A stretch of DNA of 42,640 bases, taken from assembly GCA_945862935.1 (NCBI GenBank), contig CAMBBO010000003.1, positions 1 to 42,640 on the forward strand, given 5' to 3'. The notes beneath the pieces were generated by a model. That model did not search any database and had not been told where the DNA came from. It was given only the letters and a program-made list of their open reading frames with translations. Below are positions 27,178-35,888 of this stretch, piece by piece; positions within the stretch are counted from its first letter, which is position 1; each line of letters opens with the position of its first letter. Source of the DNA: Pseudorhodoplanes sinuspersici (GTDB taxonomy: Bacteria; Pseudomonadota; Alphaproteobacteria; Rhizobiales; Xanthobacteraceae). The position numbers and the translations under genes were made by a program.

Positions 27178-28035
27178 TCACCATACCAGGTTTTTGATCG
27201 CAGCCTTCGGGCGGACGTCCTCTTTCGCAAAGATGCGTTCGAGTGCGTCGGCCTTTGGGTCCTCGCGGTGGCCGAGTTCTTCGGCGTGGATCCCCGCGGT
27301 CACGAACAGGCAATCGATCCCCATTGCCGCAGCACCCTTCACATCGGTGCGAAGCGAATCCCCGATCGCGAGTACACGGCGCAGATCTACCGGCTTTTTT
27401 CGCAACGTCTCCGCGAGGCGCAGGGCGTCCGAATAAATCGGCGCAAACGGCTTGCCTGCATAAATCACGTCACCGCCGAGCGCCGCGTAGAGATCAGCAA
27501 TCGCGCCCGCGCAATAGACCAGCTTGTCGCCGCGCTCGACCACGACATCGGGGTTGGCACAGATCATGGTCAGCGAGCGTTCGCGTATCTGCAACAGGAG
27601 GTCGCGGTAGTCTTCCGGCTTTTCCGTCTCGTCGTCGCGGAAACCCGAACACACGACATAATCCGCCTGATCGAGCGGCGCGAACACCGCGTCCATGCTG
27701 TCGAAGATCGGCAGGTCGCGCGGCGGCCCGATATGAAAAAGCCGCTGACCTTTGCGTTCCAGCACCAGCGTGCGCGTGACGTTGCCGGATGACACGACGC
27801 CGTCATAGGCATTTCGCGGCAGGCCAAGCGAGTCGAGATACAAGGACACTGTTTCGCCCGGACGCGGCGCATTGGTGAGCAGGATCGCCGTGCCGCCCGA
27901 TGCGCGATAACGCGTCAGTGCCATGTAGGCTTCCGGGTATGCGGAAATGCCCGCATGCAGCACGCCCCAGACGTCGCTCAGGACGACGTCGTAATCGGCG
28001 GCGATGGAGGAAAATCGGTCGATGAATTTTGTCAC
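27178..28035 (-). CDS. HAD-superfamily hydrolase, subfamily IIA (TIGR01459-like)
   Basis: A 285-residue HAD class IIA protein. Motif I is DVWGVLH with nucleophile Asp21, motif II is in LLTNAPRP, a Lys lies in YAGKPFAPIY and motif IV is AIGDSLRTDVKGA. The general acid Asp usually at +2 of motif I is replaced by Trp23, which I recall as normal for this alphaproteobacterial subfamily but unusual for a phosphatase. Substrate unknown. Upstream lies the TipF-like gene, 60 bp away on the same strand, so the two may share a transcript. Confidence 0.9.
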   Translation of the reverse strand: MTKFIDRFSSIAADYDVVLSDVWGVLHAGISAYPEAYMALTRYRASGGTAILLTNAPRPGETVSLYLDSLGLPRNAYDGVVSSGNVTRTLVLERKGQRLFHIGPPRDLPIFDSMDAVFAPLDQADYVVCSGFRDDETEKPEDYRDLLLQIRERSLTMICANPDVVVERGDKLVYCAGAIADLYAALGGDVIYAGKPFAPIYSDALRLAETLRKKPVDLRRVLAIGDSLRTDVKGAAAMGIDCLFVTAGIHAEELGHREDPKADALERIFAKEDVRPKAAIKNLVW

Positions 28036-28095
28036 GGCGATCAGTTTGAAATTCGTTTGGGGCGGCCCGTGTAAACTATCGGGCTCGCGCCGTCA

Positions 28096-29460
28096 CTAGA
28101 CCGCCTGCTGGTGCGGAACCATGTCGGGACTGTCGGTGCGCGACGTCCCTGACGACAGGCCCCCGTCGCGCGCGATCACGTCGTTGCGGTCGCCGACCCC
28201 TTGCAGCGCCTCGGCGCGTACCGGGCGCGGCGGCGAGAACAAGAAGCCCTGACCGAAGCGCACATCGAAGTCGAGCAGGTCGACCACCACCGCTTCGGTT
28301 TCGATCTTCTCGGCGATCAGGCTGATGCCGTGACGGCCGAGAAGGTCGGAAAGGTCCGCGGTGTGAATGTCCGTGCCCGCAACGCTGCGGTTGAGCAGGA
28401 GACCAGAGGCGACCTTCACGAAGCGGATGCCGCGCTCGGCAAGATTGCGCGGCTCCATGCGCACGTCGGTCACCTGATCCATCGAGAAACGGAAGCCGCG
28501 TTCGGCAAGCGCCGCCATGTTCTCCTGCTCGATTGGGCCAAAGCTTTCCATCGCGCTCTGCGAGAATTCCAGCATGAGCGAGGGCGCGAGCGCGCGATTG
28601 GCTTCCATGAACTGAGAAAATTGCGGAAAGAATTGCGGATCGGTCAGTGTCGATGCCGAGATGTTGCAGAACAATCCGATCTCGCGGTTCTTCGACAACA
28701 GGCGCCGCAGCACCTGCACGCAGCGGAACAGCAACAGGTTGTCGATCCGCGGCATCAAGCCTTCGGCTTCCGCGAGGGCGAGAAAATCGGCGGGCAGCAT
28801 CAATTCGCCGCTCGCGGTGCGCAGCCGCGTCATGCCTTCGTAATAGCGGACCTTGCGCTGCGGCAGCGTGAGGATCGGCTGCAGATAAAGATCAATGCGA
28901 TTGGAATCGATTGCTTCGCGGATGAGGGCAAGCATCTCCGACCGCAACTTGTCTTTGAACGGGCCGCCGCCGGCGGGTGCAGAAGCAATCGCCGGTGCTG
29001 CGCCCATTGCACTGGCGAGCGGCGAGGAGATTTCCATCTCACGCGTTTTTGGCGTGGCGGCGAGCGCGCTCTCGTGAGCGGCGACAGTTTCCGCAAGTTG
29101 CTTGATCAGGTTTCCAAGTTCGCCGATCTCGGCTGCGAGCGGGTCCGCCGCAGCCTTTGCCCGGCCGGCTGCGCCAAACTTGTCGCTTTCGACAGCGGAA
29201 AGACGCCGCCCATATTCCGACAATTGGCGGGAGAGATCGGCGGTGCCGCGCGACAGGTCGGCGATCTGGTCCTCGATATGCGCCCGGTCGCGCATGCGCG
29301 ACGACAGGATGTTGAAGAGCGCGAGGGTGAGCATAACGGCGAGCGCGACGATGGAAGATTCAACTCCGCTCACACCGAAAACGAGATAGACCACGGCACC
29401 GACCGATGCCGCGATGCAAATCACGCAAATCGCGATAAATATGGCAGCGATGCGCCGCAT
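28096..29460 (-). CDS. TipF-like membrane protein with degenerate EAL domain
   Basis: A 454-residue inner-membrane protein. Two hydrophobic spans (about 4-28 and 34-54) are followed by a heptad-rich coiled coil (about 57-135), a linker and an EAL domain (about 180-425). The signature EAL is EGM (Glu208 in YYEGMTRL), and the loop that normally reads DDFGTG is MDQVTDV (about 326), so hydrolysis of cyclic di-GMP is doubtful, although KIETE and several binding residues remain. The layout matches TipF of Caulobacter, a c-di-GMP receptor that places the flagellum. I infer a similar role here; a weak phosphodiesterase is the alternative. Confidence 0.85.
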   Translation of the reverse strand: MRRIAAIFIAICVICIAASVGAVVYLVFGVSGVESSIVALAVMLTLALFNILSSRMRDRAHIEDQIADLSRGTADLSRQLSEYGRRLSAVESDKFGAAGRAKAAADPLAAEIGELGNLIKQLAETVAAHESALAATPKTREMEISSPLASAMGAAPAIASAPAGGGPFKDKLRSEMLALIREAIDSNRIDLYLQPILTLPQRKVRYYEGMTRLRTASGELMLPADFLALAEAEGLMPRIDNLLLFRCVQVLRRLLSKNREIGLFCNISASTLTDPQFFPQFSQFMEANRALAPSLMLEFSQSAMESFGPIEQENMAALAERGFRFSMDQVTDVRMEPRNLAERGIRFVKVASGLLLNRSVAGTDIHTADLSDLLGRHGISLIAEKIETEAVVVDLLDFDVRFGQGFLFSPPRPVRAEALQGVGDRNDVIARDGGLSSGTSRTDSPDMVPHQQAV

Positions 29461-29565
29461 AACCCCATCCAGCCCGAACCGGCGATAGTGACGATTCGCC
29501 AGCCCAAGCTACACTTTCTCCGAGCGGCGCGCGCCGCGCAAGTGAACTGATCGACGAGGCCGAAT

Positions 29566-31116
29566 TTGGCAAAGCCTGCGACGCATAAGCCCCAGCGGAG
29601 CGGGGTTCCCGCATCCATTTCGAGCTGGATCGCGGACAATCCCTGCAACACCTTCGGGGTGTTCGCGATCCTGCATTTGCTGGTCTGGACCGCGCTCCCG
29701 AGCCTCCTCTACCCGAACCTGCCGCTCGACCTGATCGAGGCGCTGACCTATGGGCGCGAATGGCAACTTGGCTATGACAAGCTGCCGCCGTTGCCGTGGT
29801 GGCTGATCGAGATCGTGTACCGGGTGGCGGGGCACGACTTCGCCTATTACGCGCTGGCGCAGGTCGCGGTGCTTGCAGGCTTCGCGCTGGTCTGGGCGAT
29901 GGCGCGGCCAGTCGTAGGCCCGCAGGGGGCGCTCGCCTCCGTGCTCATTCTCGATGGGCTGCACTATTTCAATTACACCGCAGCGAAGTTCAACCATGAC
30001 GTGATCCAGCTTCCGTTCTGGGCACTTGCGGGATTTTCGCTTCATCGCGCGCTGCGCGGCGGTGGCCTCGTCTATTGGTGCCTGCTGGGCGCCGGGATCG
30101 GCGGGGCGCTGTGGGCGAAATACTTTGTGGCGATGCTCGCAATCCCGATTGCGCTCTTTCTCCTGCTCGACGCGGACGCACGAAAATCGCTCCTCACACC
30201 CGGCCCGTGGATCGCAGCACTTGTTGCACTCGCAATCATGGCGCCGCATTTGTGGTGGCTCGTCACCAACGATTTTCTTCCCTTCGCCTATGCGGCGGCG
30301 CGCGCAACACCCGCACGCGGAATCTTCGATCACATCTTGCATCCACTGACGTTCGCTGCGGGACAGGCGGGATTTCTTGTTCCCGCATTGCTGATCGCGC
30401 TGCCACTGTTCTGGCCGCGCGTGAAAATGAGCAAAGAAGCGAACGCAAAATCTTTCGATTTCCGCATCATCACGCTGCTCGCCTTCGGTCCAGCCGCTGC
30501 GGTCATCGCGCTTTCCGCATTGAGCGGGCGCGGCACAATTGCAATGTGGGGTTATCCGCTCTGGCTGTTCCTCGGATTGTGGATCGTGATGCTTGCGCAG
30601 CGCGCGACGCGGCAAAAACGATTGCCGCGCATCGCAGCAACCTGGGCGATTGTGTTCGCAGTGATGGCGGGCGCATTCATCGTCAATTACGCGGTGCTGC
30701 CGCGTTTCGATCATCGCTATCGCGCCGCGTTCTTTCCCGGCGAGGCGATGGCCCGCGAAATCTCGCAACGCTATCGCGCGGTGGCGCAGCGTCCGCTCAC
30801 TTACGTCATCAGTTCAATGTGGGAGGGCGGCAATGTCGGACATTACGCGCCGGAACGTCCGCGCGTTCTGATCGACGGACGGCCTGTGCGTGCGCCATGG
30901 ATCGACCTTGCGGACCTTCGCAGCAAGGGTGCTGTGATCGTGTGGACTGATGGCGATCTGAAAACGCTGCCGCTCGCCTACCGGCAATTCTCCGACCGCG
31001 CCGTGGTGCAGGAGCCGTTCGAGGTTCCGTTCCGCAGAGGCGAGCGCACACTGAGTGTTGGCTGGGCGGTGTTGCCGCCGCAGCCGAGTTTTGCAGCGAT
31101 TACGCCAGCGCCTTGA
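29566..31116 (+). CDS. GT39-type polyprenyl-phosphate sugar glycosyltransferase
   Basis: A 516-residue integral membrane protein with about nine to eleven hydrophobic spans and a soluble C-terminal part from about 400. The first loop has NLPLDLIEALTYGREWQLGYDKLPPLPWW, the acidic-loop pattern of the ArnT/PMT (GT39) superfamily, which transfers sugars from polyprenyl-phosphate carriers to lipid A or proteins on the periplasmic face. The start is a TTG with GAGG six bases upstream, and no in-frame ATG occurs before the conserved region. The sugar and acceptor are unknown. Its 3' end overlaps the convergent aminotransferase by 17 bp. Confidence 0.88.
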   Translation: MAKPATHKPQRSGVPASISSWIADNPCNTFGVFAILHLLVWTALPSLLYPNLPLDLIEALTYGREWQLGYDKLPPLPWWLIEIVYRVAGHDFAYYALAQVAVLAGFALVWAMARPVVGPQGALASVLILDGLHYFNYTAAKFNHDVIQLPFWALAGFSLHRALRGGGLVYWCLLGAGIGGALWAKYFVAMLAIPIALFLLLDADARKSLLTPGPWIAALVALAIMAPHLWWLVTNDFLPFAYAAARATPARGIFDHILHPLTFAAGQAGFLVPALLIALPLFWPRVKMSKEANAKSFDFRIITLLAFGPAAAVIALSALSGRGTIAMWGYPLWLFLGLWIVMLAQRATRQKRLPRIAATWAIVFAVMAGAFIVNYAVLPRFDHRYRAAFFPGEAMAREISQRYRAVAQRPLTYVISSMWEGGNVGHYAPERPRVLIDGRPVRAPWIDLADLRSKGAVIVWTDGDLKTLPLAYRQFSDRAVVQEPFEVPFRRGERTLSVGWAVLPPQPSFAAITPAP

Positions 31117-32446
31117 TGATCTTGCCGACCTTGCCGACAATCTCATCAATCTGATCTTCGCTGACGATCAGCGGCGGCGAGAATGCGAGCGAGTCACCGA
31201 CCGCGCGGAACATGATGCCTTCCTCGTGGAAGCCGCGATCCATCGCCTCGAAGCCGAGCTTGCCGACCGCATCCGGCTTCGACGCAAGGTCGATGCCGCA
31301 GGTGAGGCCAACGCAGCGAATGTCGAGAACGCGCGGCAAGCCTTTCAGGCTCATCACCGCATCGTACCATTTCGGTTCGATCGCCTTGGTGCGTTCGAAT
31401 AGTTTTTCGTCACGATAGACGTCGAGCGTCGCAAGACCCGCAGCGCATGCGAGCGGGTGCGCCGAATAGGTGTAGCCGTGGAAAAATTCCACGACATGCT
31501 CCGGTCCGTGCATGAACGCATCGTGGATGCCCTTGCGCGCGATCACGCCGCCCATCGGCACCGAACCCGATGTGATGCCCTTGGCAAAGGTAATCATGTC
31601 GGGGATGACGCCGTAGCGTTCGGCAGCGAAAGCATGACCCAGACGCCCGAAGCCGGTGATGACTTCGTCGAAAATCAAAAGGATGCCGTACTTGTCGCAA
31701 ATCTGGCGCAGGCGCTTCAGGTATCCCTGCGGCGAAGGAAGCACCGCAGTCGAACCCGCCATCGGCTCGACAATCACGCCGGCAATCGTCGTATCGCCAT
31801 GCAAGCCAACCAGACGTTCGAGATCGTCCGCAAGATGCGCGCCCCATTCCGGCTCGCCCTTGGAGAAAGCCTGCTGCTCACGATTATAAGTGTGCGGCAG
31901 ATGATCGACGCCCGGCAGCATGGGGCCGAAAGCCTTGCGGTTGTTCGGCAGTCCGCCGACCGACATGCCGCCGAAGCCGACGCCGTGATAGCCGCGCTCG
32001 CGGCCAATGAAACGCGTGCGCGTGCCTTGTCCTTTGGCGACGAAATAGGCGAGCGCAATCTTCATCGCGGTGTCGGCGGCTTCCGAACCGGAATTACAGA
32101 AGAACACGTTGTCGAGATCGCCCGGCGCGAGTGCCGCGATGCGGCTCGCAAGCTCGAAGGCGCGCGGATGGCCGAACTGGAAGGTCGGCGCAAAGTCGAG
32201 CTCGGCCGCCTGCTTCTGGATCGCGGCAACTACGCTGTCGCGGTTATGGCCCGCATTGGCGCACCACAGACCCGCCGACGCGTCGATGATCGCCCTGCCC
32301 TCCGGGGTGAAATAATGCATGTCCTTAGCGCGCGCGACCATGCGCGGGCGCGCCTTGAAGGAACGATTGGCCGTAAACGGCATCCAGAAGGCTTGCAGAT
32401 CGTTCGGAACGGCGATGTTTTCCGCCGTGTTGGTGGCGCGGGCCAT
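31100..32446 (-). CDS. Omega-amino acid:pyruvate aminotransferase (class III)
   Basis: A 448-residue class III PLP aminotransferase. It shows FWMPFTANRSFK at the N-terminus, the phosphate-binding FCNSGSEAADTAMK, ERGYHGVGFGG, the IFDEVITGFGRLG cofactor Asp and the catalytic Lys in TFAKGITSGSVPMGG. This pattern is that of omega-amino acid (beta-alanine):pyruvate transaminases, which move amino groups from beta-alanine or similar omega-amines to pyruvate. Related enzymes act on 4-aminobutyrate, so substrate preference is uncertain. It is divergent from hisS with 118 bp between. Confidence 0.94.
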   Translation of the reverse strand: MARATNTAENIAVPNDLQAFWMPFTANRSFKARPRMVARAKDMHYFTPEGRAIIDASAGLWCANAGHNRDSVVAAIQKQAAELDFAPTFQFGHPRAFELASRIAALAPGDLDNVFFCNSGSEAADTAMKIALAYFVAKGQGTRTRFIGRERGYHGVGFGGMSVGGLPNNRKAFGPMLPGVDHLPHTYNREQQAFSKGEPEWGAHLADDLERLVGLHGDTTIAGVIVEPMAGSTAVLPSPQGYLKRLRQICDKYGILLIFDEVITGFGRLGHAFAAERYGVIPDMITFAKGITSGSVPMGGVIARKGIHDAFMHGPEHVVEFFHGYTYSAHPLACAAGLATLDVYRDEKLFERTKAIEPKWYDAVMSLKGLPRVLDIRCVGLTCGIDLASKPDAVGKLGFEAMDRGFHEEGIMFRAVGDSLAFSPPLIVSEDQIDEIVGKVGKIIKALA

Positions 32447-32564
32447 TGTGGGAATCTCCGGTTGTTGGCGGCATTGAACGCCCGCAGGGCATCCGTAGCA
32501 AGGGTGCGCCTTGCCGCCTTTTCAGGCCCTTGCTACCACCGCGCGGCCTCATCACGGAAGACCA

Positions 32565-34193
32565 ATGGCCAAGCCCCAAAAACTGAAAGCGCGCCTGCCG
32601 CGCGGCCTCGCCGACCGCAGCCCGTCCGACATTGCCGCCACGCGCGCCATGCTGGAAAAAATCCGCGAGGTGTACGAGCGCTATGGCTTCGATCCGGTCG
32701 AGACACCGGCCATCGAATACACCGACGCGCTCGGCAAGTTTTTGCCGGATCAGGACCGGCCGAACGAAGGCGTGTTCTCGTTTCAGGATGACGACGAGCA
32801 GTGGTTGAGCCTGCGCTACGATTTGACCGCGCCTCTCGCGCGCTATGTCGCCGAGAATTACCAGAACCTCGCGCTGCCTTATCGCAGCTATCGCGAGGGC
32901 TATGTTTTCAGAAACGAAAAGCCGGGACCGGGACGGTTTCGGCAATTCATGCAATTCGATGCGGACACGGTTGGCTCCGCGTCGATGGCGGCGGATGCCG
33001 AGATCTGCATGATGGCCGCCGACACGATGGAGGCGCTGGGTTTTGCGCGCGGCGAATATGTTGTGAAGGTGAATAATCGGAAGGTGCTCGATGGTGTGAT
33101 GGACGGCGCGCAAATCCCCGCAGATAAACGCCTTACGGTTCTGCGCGCCATCGACAAGCTCGATCGTCTGGGAATTGATGGCGTTGTCCAATTACTCGGC
33201 AAAGGGCGCAAAGATGAAAGCGGAGATTTCACAAAAGGCGCAGAACTCAACTCGGAACAAATTAGAGCAATTGAAGAACTGCTAGGCCTCCAAAAGCTGG
33301 CGTACACTCCGCTCACCGACCTCGACTACGCAACAAAAATTTTCAAAACTCTCCATCGTGAAAAATATAAAGATGTTCCTGACGCGGAGATCAAAAAGCA
33401 GCTATCCGACTTGCGAGAAAACGGTCGGCAAACCCTTTTTGAAGGAGTGCTTGCCCTTGTTGAGCAAAATGCGCTCGTTGTCACGTCGAATGAAAAATTC
33501 CTGGAAGGGATTCGAGAACTAAAGGCCGTCAATGAGATAGTTCAAGGCTGCGGATATCTAAGTAATCAAATAAAGATCGACTTCACCGTCGTCCGCGGCC
33601 TCGAATATTACACCGGCCCGGTTTACGAGGTCGAACTGCTCATCGACACGAAAGACGAAAAAGGCCGCCCTGTCCGCTTCGGCTCGGTCGGCGGCGGCGG
33701 GCGCTACGATGGACTCGTATCGCGCTTTCGTGGCGAGCCCGTTCCCGCAACCGGATTCTCCATCGGCGTCTCCCGGTTGCAAGCTGCGCTTGCATTGATC
33801 GGCAAGCAGGACTCTCAACAGAAATTTGGCCCCGTTGTCGTCACGATTTTCGACAAAGAACGAATCGCGGATTATCAAAAGATCGTTGCGACGCTTCGCA
33901 ACGCAAATATCCGCGCCGAGCTTTATCTTGGAAATCCGAAGAACAATCTGGGTCAACAGATGAAATATGCCGACAAGCGAAACTCCCCCTGCGCCATCGT
34001 CCAGGGCTCGGACGAAAAGGCGAAGGGTGTTGTGCAGATCAAGGACCTGATCGCGGGCGCAAACCTGTCGGAGATCAAGGACCGCGAGGAATATCTCAAA
34101 CGTCAGGCCGAGTCGCAGCAGGAATGCCCCGAGGACGATCTCGTCGCGCGCGTGCGCGAGGTGCTGGCGCGCCACGGGGTCAAGACGGCGTAA
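32565..34193 (+). CDS. hisS: Histidine-tRNA ligase
   Basis: HisRS charges tRNA-His. The 542-residue class II enzyme starts at an ATG after GGAAG. Motif 2 is [19 protein letters not shown], the histidine loop is [14 protein letters not shown], motif 3 includes GFSIGVSRL and a C-terminal anticodon-binding domain follows. The segment between motif 2 and the histidine loop (about residues 166-335) is long, Lys/Glu-rich and much lower in GC than the rest, as is a second patch at about 33790-34000. It is a true synthetase; the HisRS-like paralogue hisZ lies 1.7 kb downstream. Confidence 0.97.
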   Translation: MAKPQKLKARLPRGLADRSPSDIAATRAMLEKIREVYERYGFDPVETPAIEYTDALGKFLPDQDRPNEGVFSFQDDDEQWLSLRYDLTAPLARYVAENYQNLALPYRSYREGYVFRNEKPGPGRFRQFMQFDADTVGSASMAADAEICMMAADTMEALGFARGEYVVKVNNRKVLDGVMDGAQIPADKRLTVLRAIDKLDRLGIDGVVQLLGKGRKDESGDFTKGAELNSEQIRAIEELLGLQKLAYTPLTDLDYATKIFKTLHREKYKDVPDAEIKKQLSDLRENGRQTLFEGVLALVEQNALVVTSNEKFLEGIRELKAVNEIVQGCGYLSNQIKIDFTVVRGLEYYTGPVYEVELLIDTKDEKGRPVRFGSVGGGGRYDGLVSRFRGEPVPATGFSIGVSRLQAALALIGKQDSQQKFGPVVVTIFDKERIADYQKIVATLRNANIRAELYLGNPKNNLGQQMKYADKRNSPCAIVQGSDEKAKGVVQIKDLIAGANLSEIKDREEYLKRQAESQQECPEDDLVARVREVLARHGVKTA

Positions 34194-34347
34194 TCCCGCA
34201 AGCGTACTCGGACGCCTCGCCTGATGCGGCGTTACATTGCCTCGAAAGCAGGCATTAAAAGCGTCCGTCGAGGGCGGGATAGGGATTGAATCGCGCCGCG
34301 ACAATTCCGATTTTCGCTCACCTTCGCATTTGCCGGTTTTCCGCTCC

Positions 34348-35226
34348 ATGAAAATTCTCACCGTCCATCACGCGACGAGCTATCGCTACGCGCGCCCGGT
34401 CAAATTCGGCGAGCACCGGCTGATGCTGCGCCCGCGCGACAGCCACGACTTGCGCCTCGTCGATGCGGAATTGCGCGTATACCCGCCGGCAAACCTGCGC
34501 TGGGTTCATGACGTGTTCGGAAATTCGGTCGCGCTCGCGCAGTTCGAATATCCGGCAGCGGAGTTATCCATTGTCAGCATGCTGAAGCTCCAACGCTTCG
34601 CGCTGGCGCGTCCGGTCTTTCCGATTTCCGCCGAGGCCGAGCTTTATCCCTTCATTTATTCTGCAAGCGACCGCACCGATCTCGGCCGTTTGCTGGAGCG
34701 GCATCATCCCGACACGACGGGCCGCGTCGAGGCTTGGGCGCAAAGCTTCATCACCGAGCGCCCGATGCCGACACTCGTGCTGCTGCAATCTATGAATTCG
34801 GCGATCCGGCAGCAGATCGAATATCGCGAGCGGTACGAAGAAGGCACGCAGCCGCCAAACGAAACGCTGGAAAAACGAAGCGGCACCTGCCGCGATTTCG
34901 CATTGCTGCTGATCGAGGCCGCGCGCAGCCTCGGCTTCGCGGCGCGTTTCGTGTCCGGGTATCTCTACGATCCGGCGCTCGATGGCGGCACGTCGTCGAT
35001 GCAGGGCGCGGGCGCAACGCATGCTTGGGCGGACATCTATCTGCCCGGTGCTGGATGGGTAGAATACGATCCGACCAATGGATTGATCGCCGGAGAGAAT
35101 CTCATTCGCATCGCGGTGACGCGCGACCCGGCGCAAGCCATTCCAGTTTCAGGATCGTTCGCGGGAACAACTGCGGATTTTCAGGGGATGGATGTGTCGG
35201 TCAGCGTCACGGCGGAAATCGTGTAG
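34348..35226 (+). CDS. Transglutaminase-like cysteine protease-fold protein
   Basis: A 292-residue protein with the bacterial transglutaminase N-terminal beta-domain (HHATSYRYARPVKFGEHRL) and a transglutaminase core. The likely triad is Cys in KRSGTCRDFALL, His in ATHAWADIYL and Asp in VEYDPTNG. No signal peptide is visible, so it is probably cytosolic. Members are predicted peptidases or amidases; the substrate is unknown. The start chosen begins MKILTVHH, the normal family N-terminus. It follows hisS by 154 bp and ends 6 bp from the stop of the convergent NTF2-like gene. Confidence 0.92.
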   Translation: MKILTVHHATSYRYARPVKFGEHRLMLRPRDSHDLRLVDAELRVYPPANLRWVHDVFGNSVALAQFEYPAAELSIVSMLKLQRFALARPVFPISAEAELYPFIYSASDRTDLGRLLERHHPDTTGRVEAWAQSFITERPMPTLVLLQSMNSAIRQQIEYRERYEEGTQPPNETLEKRSGTCRDFALLLIEAARSLGFAARFVSGYLYDPALDGGTSSMQGAGATHAWADIYLPGAGWVEYDPTNGLIAGENLIRIAVTRDPAQAIPVSGSFAGTTADFQGMDVSVSVTAEIV

Positions 35227-35232
35227 GCAGAA

Positions 35233-35703
35233 TTAAACTGCGACGACGCCGAACTCGCTGAAGGCCGTGCGATCACGCGAAGACTGGGCGATCGGATGTC
35301 CGAGAACCTGTTCGGCGGCATCGAATGAATCGGTCAGCGAAGCGAACGAAACCACCCGGTCGTTCTGAAAGCGCACGAAATGCGCGCACATGTAGCTGAT
35401 GAGCCGGCCGGTGCTGCGCTGGACCGCAGATATGCGTCCAAACACCGCCGCGCGGTCGCCGTCGATGAGGAAGTCGCGCGGGTCGAAGCCTCTGAATTCG
35501 AAAAGCTTGGGCAGGATGCGCCCATAGAGGTCGACCACCGCGTCCTTGCCGCGGCGATACCCGCAATACTCAAGAAGATCGACCGGGCCGGTGACCAACC
35601 ATTCCACGTCGTCATCGAGGAAAGACGCCATACGCTCTGCGTCTCGCGAGACGTAGGCGAGATAGAAGCCTTGCACGATGCTAGGCGACACAGGCTGGGT
35701 CAT
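35233..35703 (-). CDS. NTF2-like (SnoaL-type) small protein
   Basis: A 156-residue protein with the cone-shaped NTF2-like fold pattern: an N-terminal helix (IVQGFYLAYVSRDAERMASFL), DDDVEWLVTGP, GKDAVVDLYGRIL and then alternating beta strands with AVFGRISAVQRSTGR and FVRFQNDRVVSFASLTDSF. The fold serves enzymes (isomerases, cyclases) and binding proteins alike, so no function is assigned. It has no export signal. A CtrA-like site lies about 65 bp before its start. Confidence 0.82.
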   Translation of the reverse strand: MTQPVSPSIVQGFYLAYVSRDAERMASFLDDDVEWLVTGPVDLLEYCGYRRGKDAVVDLYGRILPKLFEFRGFDPRDFLIDGDRAAVFGRISAVQRSTGRLISYMCAHFVRFQNDRVVSFASLTDSFDAAEQVLGHPIAQSSRDRTAFSEFGVVAV

Positions 35704-35768
35704 GGCAGGGCGGTGTTCCCGTAGGGATGCTCATTTGGCCACCGATTGGTTAATTTTTCCTATCGTCG

Positions 35769-35784
35769 TTAACGGCGGGTTAAC
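35769..35784. promoter_or_regulatory. CtrA-type binding site (TTAA-N7-TTAAC)
   Basis: The sequence has TTAA, seven bases, then TTAAC, a perfect match to the full CtrA site of alphaproteobacteria. It is also the core of a symmetric element, CGTTAAC-GGCGG-GTTAACG (35767-35785). A further TTAA lies 15 bases upstream. It sits between divergent genes, about 65 bp from the NTF2-like start and 105 bp from hisZ. Occupancy by CtrA is inferred. Confidence 0.55.
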
Positions 35785-35888
35785 GCTGCCCCTTGCGGTC
35801 TTCCCGCTGCCTGGCTCGCAAGCCCCGCCGCGCTTGCCGTCGAATCCTTAAACAAGCCGTGCTAAAGGGCGCGCGCAATTAAACGAAA

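Noticed and set aside
28201-32791. Long opposite-strand ORFs (28201-29550, 29509-30768, 31457-32791)
   Set aside because: Each is a shadow of the EAL, GT39, aminotransferase or hisS genes and has biased Arg/Ala/His composition without domains.
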